NCBI GenBank assembly: GCA_900541145.1
Contig: UQIH01000005.1
Location: 53,931-117,930, forward strand
From: an uncultured Collinsella sp.
Lineage (GTDB): Bacteria > Actinomycetota > Coriobacteriia > Coriobacteriales > Coriobacteriaceae
Reading direction: 5' to 3'
DNA length: 64,000 nucleotides
Shown: positions 32,810-41,938 of the stretch, one piece after another
Layout: every line of letters starts with the position of its first letter
Numbering within the stretch: position 1 is the stretch's first letter
Translations under genes and position numbers: made by a program
The notes under the pieces: model-generated
What the model saw: only the letters and a program-made list of their open reading frames with translations
Told to the model about the DNA's origin: nothing
Databases searched by the model: none

Positions 32810-33514
32810 ATGCCCTATTACTATGGATACGGCTTTGGCATTGACCCGCTGTACCTGCTGGTTGTTCTTGTCTGCACGGTGCTTGGCCTTGCCGCACAGA
32901 ACTATATCAACTCGACATATAAAACCTGGTCCAAGGTTCGCTCGGACGGCGACACGGGCGCCACGGTCGCTCGCCGCATGCTCGACGCCAGCGGCTGCAA
33001 CGCCGTGGGTATCAAGGGCGTCGCTGGTGAGCTCACCGATCATTACAACCCGCAGGACAACAACCTGTATCTGTCGGATGCCAACCGTTCAGGCGGGTCG
33101 GTCGCAAGCGTTGCCGTCGCCTGCCACGAGGCGGGCCATGCCGCCCAGCGTCAAAGTGGTTATGCCATGATGAAGGTACGCACAGCCCTCGTGCCGGTCG
33201 TCAACTTTACCCAGAACACTTGGACCATCGTGTTGCTCATGGGTCTGTTTATGAACATCGCGGGACTCACGACCCTCGCGCTGATCTTCTTCTCGTTTAG
33301 TGTGTTGTTCCAGTTGGTTACGCTGCCGGTCGAGATTGATGCCAGCCGCCGCGCCGTGGCGTATATCGAGCAGTCGGGTATGAGCTCCAAGCAGGTCAAC
33401 GGTGCCAAGAAGGTCCTGACGGCAGCCGCGCTTACCTATGTTGCCGCAGCGCTCACTTCGATCATTCAGCTGCTCTATCTTATGGCTCGCTACAACAGAA
33501 ACTCCAACCGATAA
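32810..33514 (+). CDS. Zinc metallopeptidase, YugP family
   Basis: 234 residues with an N-terminal membrane helix, the zinc motif HEAGHAAQ in VAVACHEAGHA, and three further hydrophobic helices (about 123-142, 148-168, 200-225). This is the complete layout of the YugP/PF04298 membrane-bound peptidases, whose substrates are not established. ATG 32810 has GGAGG at 32799-32803. Confidence 0.9.
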   Translation: MPYYYGYGFGIDPLYLLVVLVCTVLGLAAQNYINSTYKTWSKVRSDGDTGATVARRMLDASGCNAVGIKGVAGELTDHYNPQDNNLYLSDANRSGGSVASVAVACHEAGHAAQRQSGYAMMKVRTALVPVVNFTQNTWTIVLLMGLFMNIAGLTTLALIFFSFSVLFQLVTLPVEIDASRRAVAYIEQSGMSSKQVNGAKKVLTAAALTYVAAALTSIIQLLYLMARYNRNSNR

Positions 33515-33629
33515 CAAATTGGCTTGACAGGCGCCGCGGAGATTTGTGTCCCCGCGGCGCTGTACTATGTGTTGGACTTGAATTTGCACAGGGCCGGAGC
33601 CCATGTGCACGATGACGAAAGGAGGCTGC

Positions 33630-35081
33630 GTGGCAGGCTGGAATCTGACCGGCAATGCCGTTTCCGCCGAGTTCGACGGTTCGGATGAGCAGGAGCGCAA
33701 GGAGCTCAGCGTGAGTCAGGCGGTAGAGATCGCTGCCGGTGCGCTCGATGCCATTCCGCAGCTGAGCGTCCTGGGCGAGGTCACGGGCTTCCGTGGTCCC
33801 AATGCCCGAAGCGGCCACTGCTACTTCCAAATCAAGGACGACTCGGCGGCCGTCGACTGCATCATCTGGAAGGGCGCCTATCTCAAGCGCACGTTCGATC
33901 TGCGCGACGGCATGCAGGTGAGCTTTAAGGGCAGCTTCAATCTCTATAAGGCCACGGGCCGCATGGGCTTTGTCGCTCGCTCGTTCTCGCTGGCGGGGGA
34001 GGGCCTGCTGCGTCAACAAGTGGCGCAACTGGCCGAAAAGCTACGCCGCGAGGGGCTGATGGACGAAGCGCGCAAACGTCGCATTCCGGTGTTCTGCTCA
34101 CGCGTGGCGGTCGTTACCTCGCTTTCGGGTGCCGTAATCGACGACGTCAAGCGCACATTGCGTCGTCGCAACCCGCTCGTCGAGCTCGTTTGCGTGGGCG
34201 CCAGGGTTCAAGGCGAGGGTGCGCCGGCCGAGCTTATCGAGGGCCTGCGCCGTGCCGCCGCCGTCACACCGGCGCCCGACTGCATCTTGCTGGTGCGCGG
34301 CGGCGGCTCCTTTGAGGACCTCATGACCTTTAATGACGAGGAGCTTGCCCGCGCGGTGGCGGCTTGTCCCGTGCCCGTGGTGACCGGCATTGGCCATGAG
34401 CCCGATACCTCGATTTGCGACATGGTGAGCGACCGTCGCGCCTCTACGCCTACGGCGGCGGCCGAATCGGTGGCGCCGGCTATGACGGAGTTGGCCGATG
34501 TGCTCGAGGCGCGCTATCAGCGTCTGGGTGCCGCGATGGCATCGATGATTGGGTCGGCCCAGGTCGACCTGGAGATGCTCGATCAGCGCGGTCGCCGTGC
34601 CTGGAATACCTATACGGCTCGCTTGGGCGATGCGCTCGATGCGGCTGCGTGCCGCCCGTGCCTCAACGACCCAACGTTTATGGTTGAGCGTCGCGAGTCA
34701 GAGCTTGCGCTGACTGCCGATCGCCTGTCGGGCGCCATAGTACGCTCGGTCGGGACATTCCGCTCCAACTTTGAGCGCCTGCCCGAGCGCCTGGTTGCAA
34801 GCACCTCGGGGCTCGATGGCAAACGCCATGCGCTCACGCTCGCGAGCTCTCGCCTGGAGCATCAGGGGCGCACGATGCTCAACAAGCCAGCATCCGACCT
34901 GGGCCGTGCGGCAGCCTCGCTCGATGCCCTGTCGCCGCTCAAGGTGCTTGCCCGTGGTTATTCCATCGCGTACAGCGATGATGGGGTGGCCACGAGCGCC
35001 AAGACCTTTAAGCCCGGCGATGCCATTCGTGTACGCATGGCAGACGGCAACGTGGCGGCAACGGTCAATACGGTCGAGTAG
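33630..35081 (+). CDS. xseA: Exodeoxyribonuclease VII large subunit
   Basis: 483 residues. N-terminal OB-fold (ISVSQAVEIAAG-like region, VLGEVTGFRGPNARSGHCYFQIKDD) then the catalytic core (VVTSLSGAVIDDVKRTLRRRNPLVEL, VRGGGSFEDLMTFNDEELARAV, PVVTGIGHEPDTSICDMVSDRRASTPTAAAE), coiled coil, and C-terminal LKVLARGYSIAY. Start is GTG 33630 behind AAAGGAGG (33618-33625), better than ATG 33603. It degrades single-stranded DNA with XseB, encoded 42 bases downstream. Confidence 0.93.
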   Translation: MAGWNLTGNAVSAEFDGSDEQERKELSVSQAVEIAAGALDAIPQLSVLGEVTGFRGPNARSGHCYFQIKDDSAAVDCIIWKGAYLKRTFDLRDGMQVSFKGSFNLYKATGRMGFVARSFSLAGEGLLRQQVAQLAEKLRREGLMDEARKRRIPVFCSRVAVVTSLSGAVIDDVKRTLRRRNPLVELVCVGARVQGEGAPAELIEGLRRAAAVTPAPDCILLVRGGGSFEDLMTFNDEELARAVAACPVPVVTGIGHEPDTSICDMVSDRRASTPTAAAESVAPAMTELADVLEARYQRLGAAMASMIGSAQVDLEMLDQRGRRAWNTYTARLGDALDAAACRPCLNDPTFMVERRESELALTADRLSGAIVRSVGTFRSNFERLPERLVASTSGLDGKRHALTLASSRLEHQGRTMLNKPASDLGRAAASLDALSPLKVLARGYSIAYSDDGVATSAKTFKPGDAIRVRMADGNVAATVNTVE

Positions 35082-35123
35082 GCCGCGTTTCACAGCGATA
35101 AACCTTTAGGAAAGGAAACAGAT

Positions 35124-35390
35124 ATGGCAGAAAAGACCCCGGTCGAGCAGCTTACGTACAAGCAGGCTTCGCAGGAGTTGGAGCTCATCATACGCAGCTT
35201 GGAATCGGGCGATATGGAGCTCGAGGAGTCGCTTGAGAGCTATACCCGCGGCGTCGAGCTCCTCAAGAGCCTGCGTACCCGCCTGTCCGATGCCGAGCAG
35301 AAGGTCTCGGTGCTCCTGAAGGACGTCGACGGCAACGACGTGCTCGCCGACGGCGAAGCCGCCAACACCGACGACAGCCTTTCGTTCTAA
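35124..35390 (+). CDS. xseB: Exodeoxyribonuclease VII small subunit
   Basis: 88 residues with the XseB pattern TYKQASQELELIIRSLESGDMELEESLESYTRGVELLKSLRTRLSDAEQKV, an antiparallel helical hairpin that binds XseA. ATG 35124 has AGGAAA upstream. Same operon as xseA. Confidence 0.93.
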   Translation: MAEKTPVEQLTYKQASQELELIIRSLESGDMELEESLESYTRGVELLKSLRTRLSDAEQKVSVLLKDVDGNDVLADGEAANTDDSLSF

Positions 35391-35404
35391 CCATCTCGAC
35401 CAAA

Positions 35405-35410
35405 TATAAT
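35405..35410 (+). promoter_or_regulatory. Putative -10 element upstream of the HIT gene
   Basis: TATAAT at 35405-35410, about 30 bases before the HIT start; -35 weak. Confidence 0.45.
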
Positions 35411-35439
35411 TACCTTGGTCTGTAAGAAAGGAACCAACC

Positions 35440-35775
35440 ATGTGTGATTGCATCTTCTGCAAAATTGCCAACCACGAGATCCCTTCGACCGTTGTCTATG
35501 AGGACGACCAGGTCATCGCCTTCGACGACCTCAACCCCCAGGCGCCGGTCCACACGCTCGTGATCCCCAAGAAGCACTACAGCGATATCGCCGATAACGT
35601 GCCGGCCGAGACCATGGGCGCCATGGCTCACGCCATCCAGGAGGTCGCTAAGGCCAAGGGCCTGGAGGACGGTTTCCGCGTCATCTCCAACAAGGGCGTC
35701 AACGCCGGTCAGACCGTCATGCATTTCCATATGCACGTCCTCGGCGGCAAGAACTTGGGTGAGAACCTCATCTGA
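35440..35775 (+). CDS. HIT-family nucleotide hydrolase
   Basis: 111 residues. CIFCKIANHEIPSTVVYEDDQVIAFDD at the N-terminus (Cys pair) and the histidine triad HFHMHVLGG near the end. HIT (HinT-like) proteins hydrolyse phosphoramidates such as AMP-lysine. Strong ribosome binding site AAAGGA upstream of ATG 35440. Confidence 0.92.
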   Translation: MCDCIFCKIANHEIPSTVVYEDDQVIAFDDLNPQAPVHTLVIPKKHYSDIADNVPAETMGAMAHAIQEVAKAKGLEDGFRVISNKGVNAGQTVMHFHMHVLGGKNLGENLI

Positions 35776-35816
35776 GGGCGCGTAGGCCGTCGACTTGGCT
35801 GCCTTTGGAGTAATCT

Positions 35817-36707
35817 ATGCAGCTTTCTCAACTCGAATACCTTCAAGCGGTAGCGAACTATGGCGGCGTGCGCAAAGCGGCTCGCGCCGTTCACGTGAGC
35901 CCACAGGCTGTCTCGTCGGCAATTAAGAAACTGGAGTCTGAGTATCAGATCGTTTTGCTCAATCGATCGGCGGGGGAGGCTGTTTTGTCTCCGGCGGGCA
36001 GAGAATTTGCGCGTCGTGCACGCGTGATCCTGGCACAAGTCGACGATCTCAAAAAGTACACCCAATCGGGGAACGGTGGCGTTTCGCCCGACGGCCACTT
36101 TCGTCTTTACGTCCCCTGTCTTCACGGGCGGGGGCGTCTTTTTTCCGAAAACTGGTACGACTCGTTTGAAAGCTCGCACCCTCAGATTCACCTTGATGTG
36201 TGGCATCAGCCAACGGCTACATGCTTTGAATCACTTGTGCTTGGCATTTCGGATGCGGCCATCTCATTTGAGGAACCAAGGGACAGTGTCCTTTCTTCGA
36301 AATACTTGGGTGAAAAGGAGCTCAAGATTCTTTCGTGCCCAGCGGGTCATCAATCTGTGGGTGCTATGACCGTTCGTGAGTTACTGGGCGGCAGGTTAGC
36401 TGTTCCCATTAATTTGTCGCCCTGTCTCAATGCGATCAATCAATGCCCCGAAGCTCAGCTGGTTAATTTCCGCTTCCGCGACGTCGAATACGGAAACAGA
36501 GCGCAGGCTGAGTTTCTTCAAGCCGGGGGATTGATATTGGGTTTTTCTGGCTCTTCTCTCGCATCAGATGGGTCGGAAGTGAGCGAGTACTCTATTGAAG
36601 GTTCGCATGACGTAGCCTTGCCCATCTACTTTTGCTATCGACAAAATGCCTGGACCGATCGACACCAGACGGTATTTCTTCACCTATTGCGTCATCTTGC
36701 TTCGTGA
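35817..36707 (+). CDS. LysR-family transcriptional regulator
   Basis: 296 residues. The N-terminal HTH (LSQLEYLQAVANYGGVRKAARAVHVSPQAVSSAIKKLESEY) is followed by the linker helix and an effector domain with the usual alternating strands. It is followed by an MFS transporter on the same strand, separated by 119 bases containing an inverted repeat, so it may control that transporter. Effector unknown. Confidence 0.88.
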   Translation: MQLSQLEYLQAVANYGGVRKAARAVHVSPQAVSSAIKKLESEYQIVLLNRSAGEAVLSPAGREFARRARVILAQVDDLKKYTQSGNGGVSPDGHFRLYVPCLHGRGRLFSENWYDSFESSHPQIHLDVWHQPTATCFESLVLGISDAAISFEEPRDSVLSSKYLGEKELKILSCPAGHQSVGAMTVRELLGGRLAVPINLSPCLNAINQCPEAQLVNFRFRDVEYGNRAQAEFLQAGGLILGFSGSSLASDGSEVSEYSIEGSHDVALPIYFCYRQNAWTDRHQTVFLHLLRHLAS

Positions 36708-36725
36708 AGCCATTTGGCCTCGTGT

Positions 36726-36744
36726 CGTCAAGTGAATGTTGACG
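36726..36744. promoter_or_regulatory. Inverted repeat CGTCAA-N7-TTGACG between lysR and the MFS gene
   Basis: Perfect 6-bp arms with a 7-base spacer, followed by CCTTTT. It could be a LysR-type operator or a short terminator of the lysR gene. Confidence 0.45.
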
Positions 36745-36826
36745 CCTTTTAACACATGACTGACGGCTTTGCCCTCATGCTTTTCCAAGATTCCGATTTA
36801 GATTGTTGACTCTTGGAGGGCGGAGC

Positions 36827-37987
36827 ATGAAAAACCGTACGGTTTTGCTTTATATGACGTTTGTTTTTCTGTCGAACTTCAGCACCATTTTGTATTTTCT
36901 GACGGTTTACCTTGAATTCGTCGGATTCTCGATGGTGGCGATTTCTAGCATGATGATTGCATATCAAGTGAGCAAGTTCATCCTTGAAGTTCCCACTGGC
37001 TATATTGCTGATAGGTTTGGACGAAAGACAAGTGGTCTCGTTGGCGTCGTGGGGATGCTTGGATACTATGTCGCCCTGCTTCTCGTCCGTTCTCCTCTGC
37101 TTTTAATCGGCGCGTTTGCTCTCAAAGGTTTTGCCGTTGCATGTGTGAGCGGATCCATAGAAGCGATTTACATTGACAGCGTCTCTCAGGACCAGCTCGT
37201 AAGACTTAATGTCGTTGAGCGATTTATTTTCTATGCCTCTTATGCCATCTCCGCTTGCGTGGGCGGTTTCATTTCGTCCGTTGGCGCGTATCTCATTGGG
37301 CTTTCGGTCGATATCATCACAATGGTGCTGACATTGGTTGTCGTTGTCTGTATTCCTGAGGCGAGAAGAGAGGGCGCTGCGGTGACACCTGGGCATGGAA
37401 TGAGCCCGAAGATGATCGGTGCTGCTATTGCGGGTAATGGCATTCTTCGTTCAGCGTTCATCATGGACTGCTCTCAGGCATTTGCTTTTGTCGCCCTGGA
37501 AGACTTTTTCTCACTGTTGCTTGCGGGTCGCGGAATGAATGCCGTCGCTTCGGGTGTGATCATTGCGGTCCAGCTTCTTGCCTCGGCCTCCATGGGGCTT
37601 ATTGTGCCCAGTGTGATTGCTCATGTCGACAAGGGCCGTTTTGCGCGTATTTGCGGCATCGTGCGCCTTTCCCTGGCTGCTCTGTTTTTGATTCCCTTTA
37701 CTCCGGTCTATTTGCTGCCCGTGTTCTATGTACTGCAGACGGTCGCGTACTCGTTATTTGCTCCAATTAAATACTCAATTTTTCAAAATGCTGTCGATTC
37801 TTCGATGCGCTGTTCACTGATTTCGGTCCAAAGCCAGATGGTGGCGGTGGGTGCCATCCTTTTCTATCTGTTCAATGCTGCGTTGAGCAGCATCGCGGGC
37901 ATTCGAGTCGTATTGCTTGTTGCGCTCGGGATTTCTTCCCTGGTGTATATCCCCGCGCTATTTCGTCTTACAAGTCAAAGGCCATGA
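36827..37987 (+). CDS. MFS transporter
   Basis: 386 residues with about 12 hydrophobic segments and the MFS motif A loop GYIADRFGRKTSG after helix 2. ATG 36827 is behind GGAGG at 36815-36819; the earlier TTG is not supported. Somewhat AT-richer than its neighbours. Substrate unknown; probably regulated by the adjacent LysR protein. Confidence 0.85.
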   Translation: MKNRTVLLYMTFVFLSNFSTILYFLTVYLEFVGFSMVAISSMMIAYQVSKFILEVPTGYIADRFGRKTSGLVGVVGMLGYYVALLLVRSPLLLIGAFALKGFAVACVSGSIEAIYIDSVSQDQLVRLNVVERFIFYASYAISACVGGFISSVGAYLIGLSVDIITMVLTLVVVVCIPEARREGAAVTPGHGMSPKMIGAAIAGNGILRSAFIMDCSQAFAFVALEDFFSLLLAGRGMNAVASGVIIAVQLLASASMGLIVPSVIAHVDKGRFARICGIVRLSLAALFLIPFTPVYLLPVFYVLQTVAYSLFAPIKYSIFQNAVDSSMRCSLISVQSQMVAVGAILFYLFNAALSSIAGIRVVLLVALGISSLVYIPALFRLTSQRP

Positions 37988-38019
37988 GTATTTAGGCACC
38001 GATAACTTATATATCAACG

Positions 38020-38054
38020 CAATAAACCCGAGCGCGAGGGCGTTTGGGTTTATT
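38020..38054 (+). terminator. Terminator after the MFS gene
   Basis: AATAAACCC / GGGTTTATT stem followed by ATTG. Confidence 0.65.
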
Positions 38055-38107
38055 ATTGAAGCGTATGTAACCTGGCGGCGCCACACCGCCTGTTAGTAGG
38101 GAGACAC

Positions 38108-39286
38108 ATGAACGTTCTGGTCGTCAACGCAGGATCTTCGACCCTTAAGTATCAGGTCATCGATACCAAGTCCCACAAGGTGTCCGCAAAGGGCTCCTGC
38201 GAGCGCGTCTGCTTTACCGGCGGTACCTTCACCCACGCTGCCAACGGTTCCAAGAAGGTGACCGAGAACATCGAGTTCCCCGACCACAAGGTCGCCATCG
38301 AGGTCGTTCTGAAGGACCTCGAGGCCAACGGCGTCAAGATCGAGGGCATTGGTCACCGTATCGTTCAGGGTGGCTGGTACTTCGGCGATTCCTCCCTCGT
38401 CGACGAGGACGTCCTCGCCAAGATCCGCGAGGTCGCTCCGCTGGCGCCGCTGCACAACAACCCCGAGGCCAACGTTATCGAGTACTGCCTGGAGCAGTAT
38501 CCCGACCTGCCCAACGTCACGGTCTACGACACCGCTTTCCACTTCAACATGCCCGAGGTCGCCAAGACTTACGCCCTGCCCAAGGACGTCTGCGACAAGC
38601 TGCACATCCGTAAGTACGGCGCCCACGGCACCAGCTACCGTTACATCTCCAAGAAGGTCGCCGAGATGACCAACGGCGAGGCTCGCAAGGTCGTCGTGTG
38701 CCATATCGGCTCCGGCGCTTCCCTGTGCGCCATCGAGGACGGCAAGTGCATGGACACCACCATGGGCCTCACCCCGCTCGACGGCGTCATGATGGGCACC
38801 CGCTGCGGCTCCATCGACCCGGCTACCGTGTGCTACCTGCAGCGCGAAGGCGGGTATACCTTCGACGAGGTCGATGAGATGATGAACAAGAAGTCCGGCC
38901 TTTTGGCTGTGACCGGCGGCAAGACCAACGACTGCCGCAACGTCGAGGAGCTCGCCGCTGCCGGTGACCCCGAGGCTCAGCTCGCCTTCGATATGTTCGT
39001 CTACAAGATTGCCGCCAAGGCTGCCGAGATGGCCACTTCCATGTGCGGTATGGACACCCTGGTCTTTACCGCCGGCATCGGCGAGCACGCTCCGGCTGTT
39101 CGCGCCGGCGTTGCCGACCGTCTGGCCTTTATGGGCGTCAAGATGGATCATGCGCGCAACGCCCTGCGTGGTGACGGCGCTTGGTGCCTGTCTGCCAAGG
39201 ATTCCAAGGTCAAGATTTTCGTCATTCCCACGGACGAGGAGTTCATGATCGCTTCCGACGTCGAGCGCATCGTCAACGGCAAGTAA
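38108..39286 (+). CDS. ackA: Acetate kinase, paralogue 1
   Basis: Converts acetyl phosphate and ADP to acetate and ATP. 392 residues: VLVVNAGSSTLKYQ, GIGHRIVQGGWYF, VYDTAFHFNMP, KYGAHGTSYRY, TTMGLTPLDGVMMGTRCG, FTAGIGEHAPAVR, IPTDEEFMIA. Two changes stand out against textbook acetate kinases: HGTSY for HGTSH, and GGW where M. thermophila has the Glu of HGGEKF. Highly biased, C-ending codons suggest strong expression. A second copy follows after 164 bases. Confidence 0.9.
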   Translation: MNVLVVNAGSSTLKYQVIDTKSHKVSAKGSCERVCFTGGTFTHAANGSKKVTENIEFPDHKVAIEVVLKDLEANGVKIEGIGHRIVQGGWYFGDSSLVDEDVLAKIREVAPLAPLHNNPEANVIEYCLEQYPDLPNVTVYDTAFHFNMPEVAKTYALPKDVCDKLHIRKYGAHGTSYRYISKKVAEMTNGEARKVVVCHIGSGASLCAIEDGKCMDTTMGLTPLDGVMMGTRCGSIDPATVCYLQREGGYTFDEVDEMMNKKSGLLAVTGGKTNDCRNVEELAAAGDPEAQLAFDMFVYKIAAKAAEMATSMCGMDTLVFTAGIGEHAPAVRAGVADRLAFMGVKMDHARNALRGDGAWCLSAKDSKVKIFVIPTDEEFMIASDVERIVNGK

Positions 39287-39297
39287 TTGCAAGAGGG

Positions 39298-39336
39298 GAG
39301 GGGCTGGACGACCAAGTGCCGTTCAGCCCCTCTTTT
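39298..39336 (+). terminator. Terminator between the two acetate kinase genes
   Basis: AGGGGCTG / CAGCCCCT stem followed by CTTTTG, so the paralogues are separate transcription units. Confidence 0.75.
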
Positions 39337-39450
39337 GCGCTCGTTGGGCGATATGCCTGATAGTTATTTATTAAGTTGTGATAACTTCTTATTAACATGC
39401 GGCCGCCTTAAGGGGTCTGCGTCGACCGTATTGCACTGCAAAGGAGTCTC

Positions 39451-40629
39451 ATGAACGTACTTGTTGTCAACGCCGGCAGCTCAAGCCTTAAATATCAGCT
39501 TTTGGATACCGATACCCGAGAGGTTTTCGCCAAGGGCAACTGCGAACGTATCGGTTCGGACATGGGCATCTTTGGCCACTCCGAGAACGGTGGCGCCAAG
39601 CAGACCGAGGAGGTCCCTTTCCCTGATCATCGCTCTGCTATCGCTCGCGTGCTCGAGGAGCTTGAGAAGACCGACTTTACGATTGGTGGCATTGGGCATC
39701 GCATCGTTCAGGGCGGCTGGCACTTCGATGATTCCGCAGTTGTCGACGATGAGGTCATGGCTAAGATCCTTGAGGTGGCCCCGCTCGCTCCGCTGCACAA
39801 TTACGGCGAGGCCGCAGCAATCGAATATTGCCGCGAGAAGTATCCGGAGCTGCCCAACGTGGCCGTCTTCGACACCTCGTTCCACATGACCATGCCCGAG
39901 GTCGCCTACACCTACGCGCTGCCCAAGGACGTGTGCGACAAGTACCACGTGCGCAAGTACGGCGCACACGGTACGAGCCACCGCTACGAGTGGATGATGG
40001 CCAAGGAGATCCTGGGCTCGCGCTGCCACCGCCTGCTTTCGTGCCATCTGGGCAACGGTGCTTCGCTTGCCGCCATTGAGGACGGCGTGTGCCGCGATAC
40101 CACGATGGGCCTCACGCCGCTCGATGGCCTGATGATGGGCACCCGTTGTGGTTCCATTGACCCGGCCACCGTGTGCTACCTGCAGCGCGAGGGCGGCTAC
40201 AGCTACCAGGAAGTCGATGACATGATGAACAAGCAGTCTGGTCTGCTTGCCATCTCGGGCATCTCCAACGACGCCCGCGACATCCGCACGCGCGCCTCCG
40301 AGGGCGACGAGCGCTGCCTGCTCGCCTTTGATATGTTCGCCTACAAGGCCATGCAGCAGGCCGGCTCCATGATTGCTTCCATGGCGGGCGTGGACACCAT
40401 CACCTTTACCGCCGGCATCGGCGAGAACGACTGGTCGATCCGCAAGGCCTTCTGCGACTGCTTTGAGTGGCTGGGCGTACGCATCGACAACAACAAGAAC
40501 CGCGAGGCTGTGGGCAACGGCCCGCAGGTTATCAGTGCCGCCGGTTCCGCCGTCACGGTCATGGTCATCCCCACCGACGAGGAATACATGATCGCCCACG
40601 ACGTCGAGCGTCTGACCAAGAACAACTAA
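39451..40629 (+). CDS. ackA: Acetate kinase, paralogue 2
   Basis: 392 residues, same length as paralogue 1 and clearly homologous throughout, but diverged. It keeps HGTSHRY, and like paralogue 1 has VQGGWHF. The motifs VVNAGSSSLKYQ, FDTSFHMTMP, TTMGLTPLDGLMMGTRCG, FTAGIGEND and IPTDEEYMIA are intact. ATG 39451 has AAAGGAG upstream. Convergent with pta, the preceding enzyme of the pathway. Confidence 0.92.
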   Translation: MNVLVVNAGSSSLKYQLLDTDTREVFAKGNCERIGSDMGIFGHSENGGAKQTEEVPFPDHRSAIARVLEELEKTDFTIGGIGHRIVQGGWHFDDSAVVDDEVMAKILEVAPLAPLHNYGEAAAIEYCREKYPELPNVAVFDTSFHMTMPEVAYTYALPKDVCDKYHVRKYGAHGTSHRYEWMMAKEILGSRCHRLLSCHLGNGASLAAIEDGVCRDTTMGLTPLDGLMMGTRCGSIDPATVCYLQREGGYSYQEVDDMMNKQSGLLAISGISNDARDIRTRASEGDERCLLAFDMFAYKAMQQAGSMIASMAGVDTITFTAGIGENDWSIRKAFCDCFEWLGVRIDNNKNREAVGNGPQVISAAGSAVTVMVIPTDEEYMIAHDVERLTKNN

Positions 40630-40651
40630 CGCGCGCATTTGCAAGTAAACG

Positions 40652-40686
40652 AAAGGCCTCCAGAGCAACAGCTCCGGAGGCCTTTT
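40652..40686. terminator. Bidirectional terminator between ackA paralogue 2 and pta
   Basis: AAAGGCCTCC ... GGAGGCCTTTT stem with an inner AGC/GCT, T tract on both strands. Confidence 0.85.
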
Positions 40687-40726
40687 GCTAGCGGGCGGAA
40701 ATTCCTGTCCCGAGGGGATATGTACG

Positions 40727-41707
40727 CTACTCAGCCATCTGAGCCTGGACGGCGGTGATGGCCACGACACCCACGATGTCGTCGGCAGAGCAGCCGCGCG
40801 AAAGGTCGTTGACCGGTTTGGCGATGCCCTGCAGGATGGGGCCGTAGGCGTCAGCACCGGCGAAGCGCTGGACCAGCTTGTAGCCGATGTTGCCGGCCTC
40901 GAGGTCGGGGAACACGAGCACGTTGGCCTTGCCGGCAACGGAGGAGCCGGGAGCCTTGAGCTGGGCGACGGTGGGGACGATAGCGGCATCGAGCTGCAGG
41001 TCGCCGTCGATGGCGAGCTCGGGAGCCTTCTCCTTGCAGAACTTCACGGCCTCTTGGACCTTCTTGGCGACCTCGCCACCGGCGGAGCCCATGGTGGAGT
41101 AGGAGAGCATGGCCACGTGCGGCTCAACGTTGCCCATGAAGGTGGACCAGGAGTGAGCGGAGGCGATGGCGATCTCGGAGAGTTCGTCAGAGGACGGGTT
41201 GATGTTGAGGCCGCAGTCGGCGAAGATCAGCGTGCCGTCGGTGCCGAACTGCGGGGTGTCGGTGCACATCACGAAGAAGGCCGAGACCAGCTTGGTGCCC
41301 GGGGCGGTCTTGAGGATCTGAAGTGCAGGGCGCAGGGTGTCGGCGGTGGAGTGGCAGGCGCCGGAGACCAGGCCGTCGGCGTCGCCCATCTTGACCATCA
41401 TGGTGCCAAAGTAGGTGGCGTCCATCACCTGGGCGCGAGCCTGCTCGATGGTAACGCCCTTCTTGGCGCGGAGCTCAGCAAACTTCTGCGCATACTCCTC
41501 GTGCTTCTCGGCATTGCGCGGGTCGATGACGGTAGCGCCGGGAACGTTGATCTCGTCGGGGTTGCCCAGGATGACGATCTTTGCCAGGCCCTCCTCGATG
41601 ATTTTGGTGGCCGCGACGATAGTGCGCGGATCCTCGCCCTCGGGCAGGACGATCGTCTTAAGGTCGGCCTTGGCGGCAGACTTCATACGGTTTAGGAAAT
41701 CGCTCAT
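40727..41707 (-). CDS. pta: Phosphate acetyltransferase
   Basis: Makes acetyl phosphate from acetyl-CoA, feeding acetate kinase. 326 residues: TIVLPEGEDPRTIVAATKI, GDADGLVSGACHSTADTLRPALQ, FADCGLNINPSSDELSEIA, AMLSYSTMGSAGG and NVLVFPDLEAGNIGYKLVQR are characteristic of the short Pta form. ATG 41707 has AAGGAGT upstream. Opposite strand to the two ackA genes, so not an operon with them. Confidence 0.95.
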   Translation of the reverse strand: MSDFLNRMKSAAKADLKTIVLPEGEDPRTIVAATKIIEEGLAKIVILGNPDEINVPGATVIDPRNAEKHEEYAQKFAELRAKKGVTIEQARAQVMDATYFGTMMVKMGDADGLVSGACHSTADTLRPALQILKTAPGTKLVSAFFVMCTDTPQFGTDGTLIFADCGLNINPSSDELSEIAIASAHSWSTFMGNVEPHVAMLSYSTMGSAGGEVAKKVQEAVKFCKEKAPELAIDGDLQLDAAIVPTVAQLKAPGSSVAGKANVLVFPDLEAGNIGYKLVQRFAGADAYGPILQGIAKPVNDLSRGCSADDIVGVVAITAVQAQMAE

Positions 41708-41760
41708 GTTACTCCTTACAAGCGTTTCGCTAAGCTCCAGGCACCCGGCTGTTCACGAAT

Positions 41761-41781
41761 AAACCCGCTGCTAGCGGGTTT
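41761..41781. terminator. Hairpin AAACCCGCT/AGCGGGTTT upstream of pta
   Basis: Perfect 9-bp stem with a 3-base loop. It lies in the divergent pta-glf gap and therefore in the pta leader if the promoter is further upstream. Confidence 0.5.
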
Positions 41782-41854
41782 ACCTTTCAATTATGTACGC
41801 CGCGGTGCTTGAGCTTTCCTTGTGTGGCAAGCTCATTATAGGACGCATTAGCGC

Positions 41855-41860
41855 TATAAT
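41855..41860 (+). promoter_or_regulatory. Putative -10 element of glf
   Basis: TATAAT at 41855-41860, 78 bases before the glf start; -35 weak. Confidence 0.45.
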
Positions 41861-41938
41861 CGCTCTGATAAATATGTCTCGAAGAATGTTCGAGAAAAGC
41901 CCAGCTAACGAGCCCGTGGCTTTTGACAAGGAGTATCG

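Noticed and set aside
39373..39387. AAGTT-GTGAT-AACTT palindrome upstream of ackA paralogue 2 as a Rex site
   Set aside because: It lacks the TTGTGA-N6-TCACAA form expected for Rex; too short to call without other copies.
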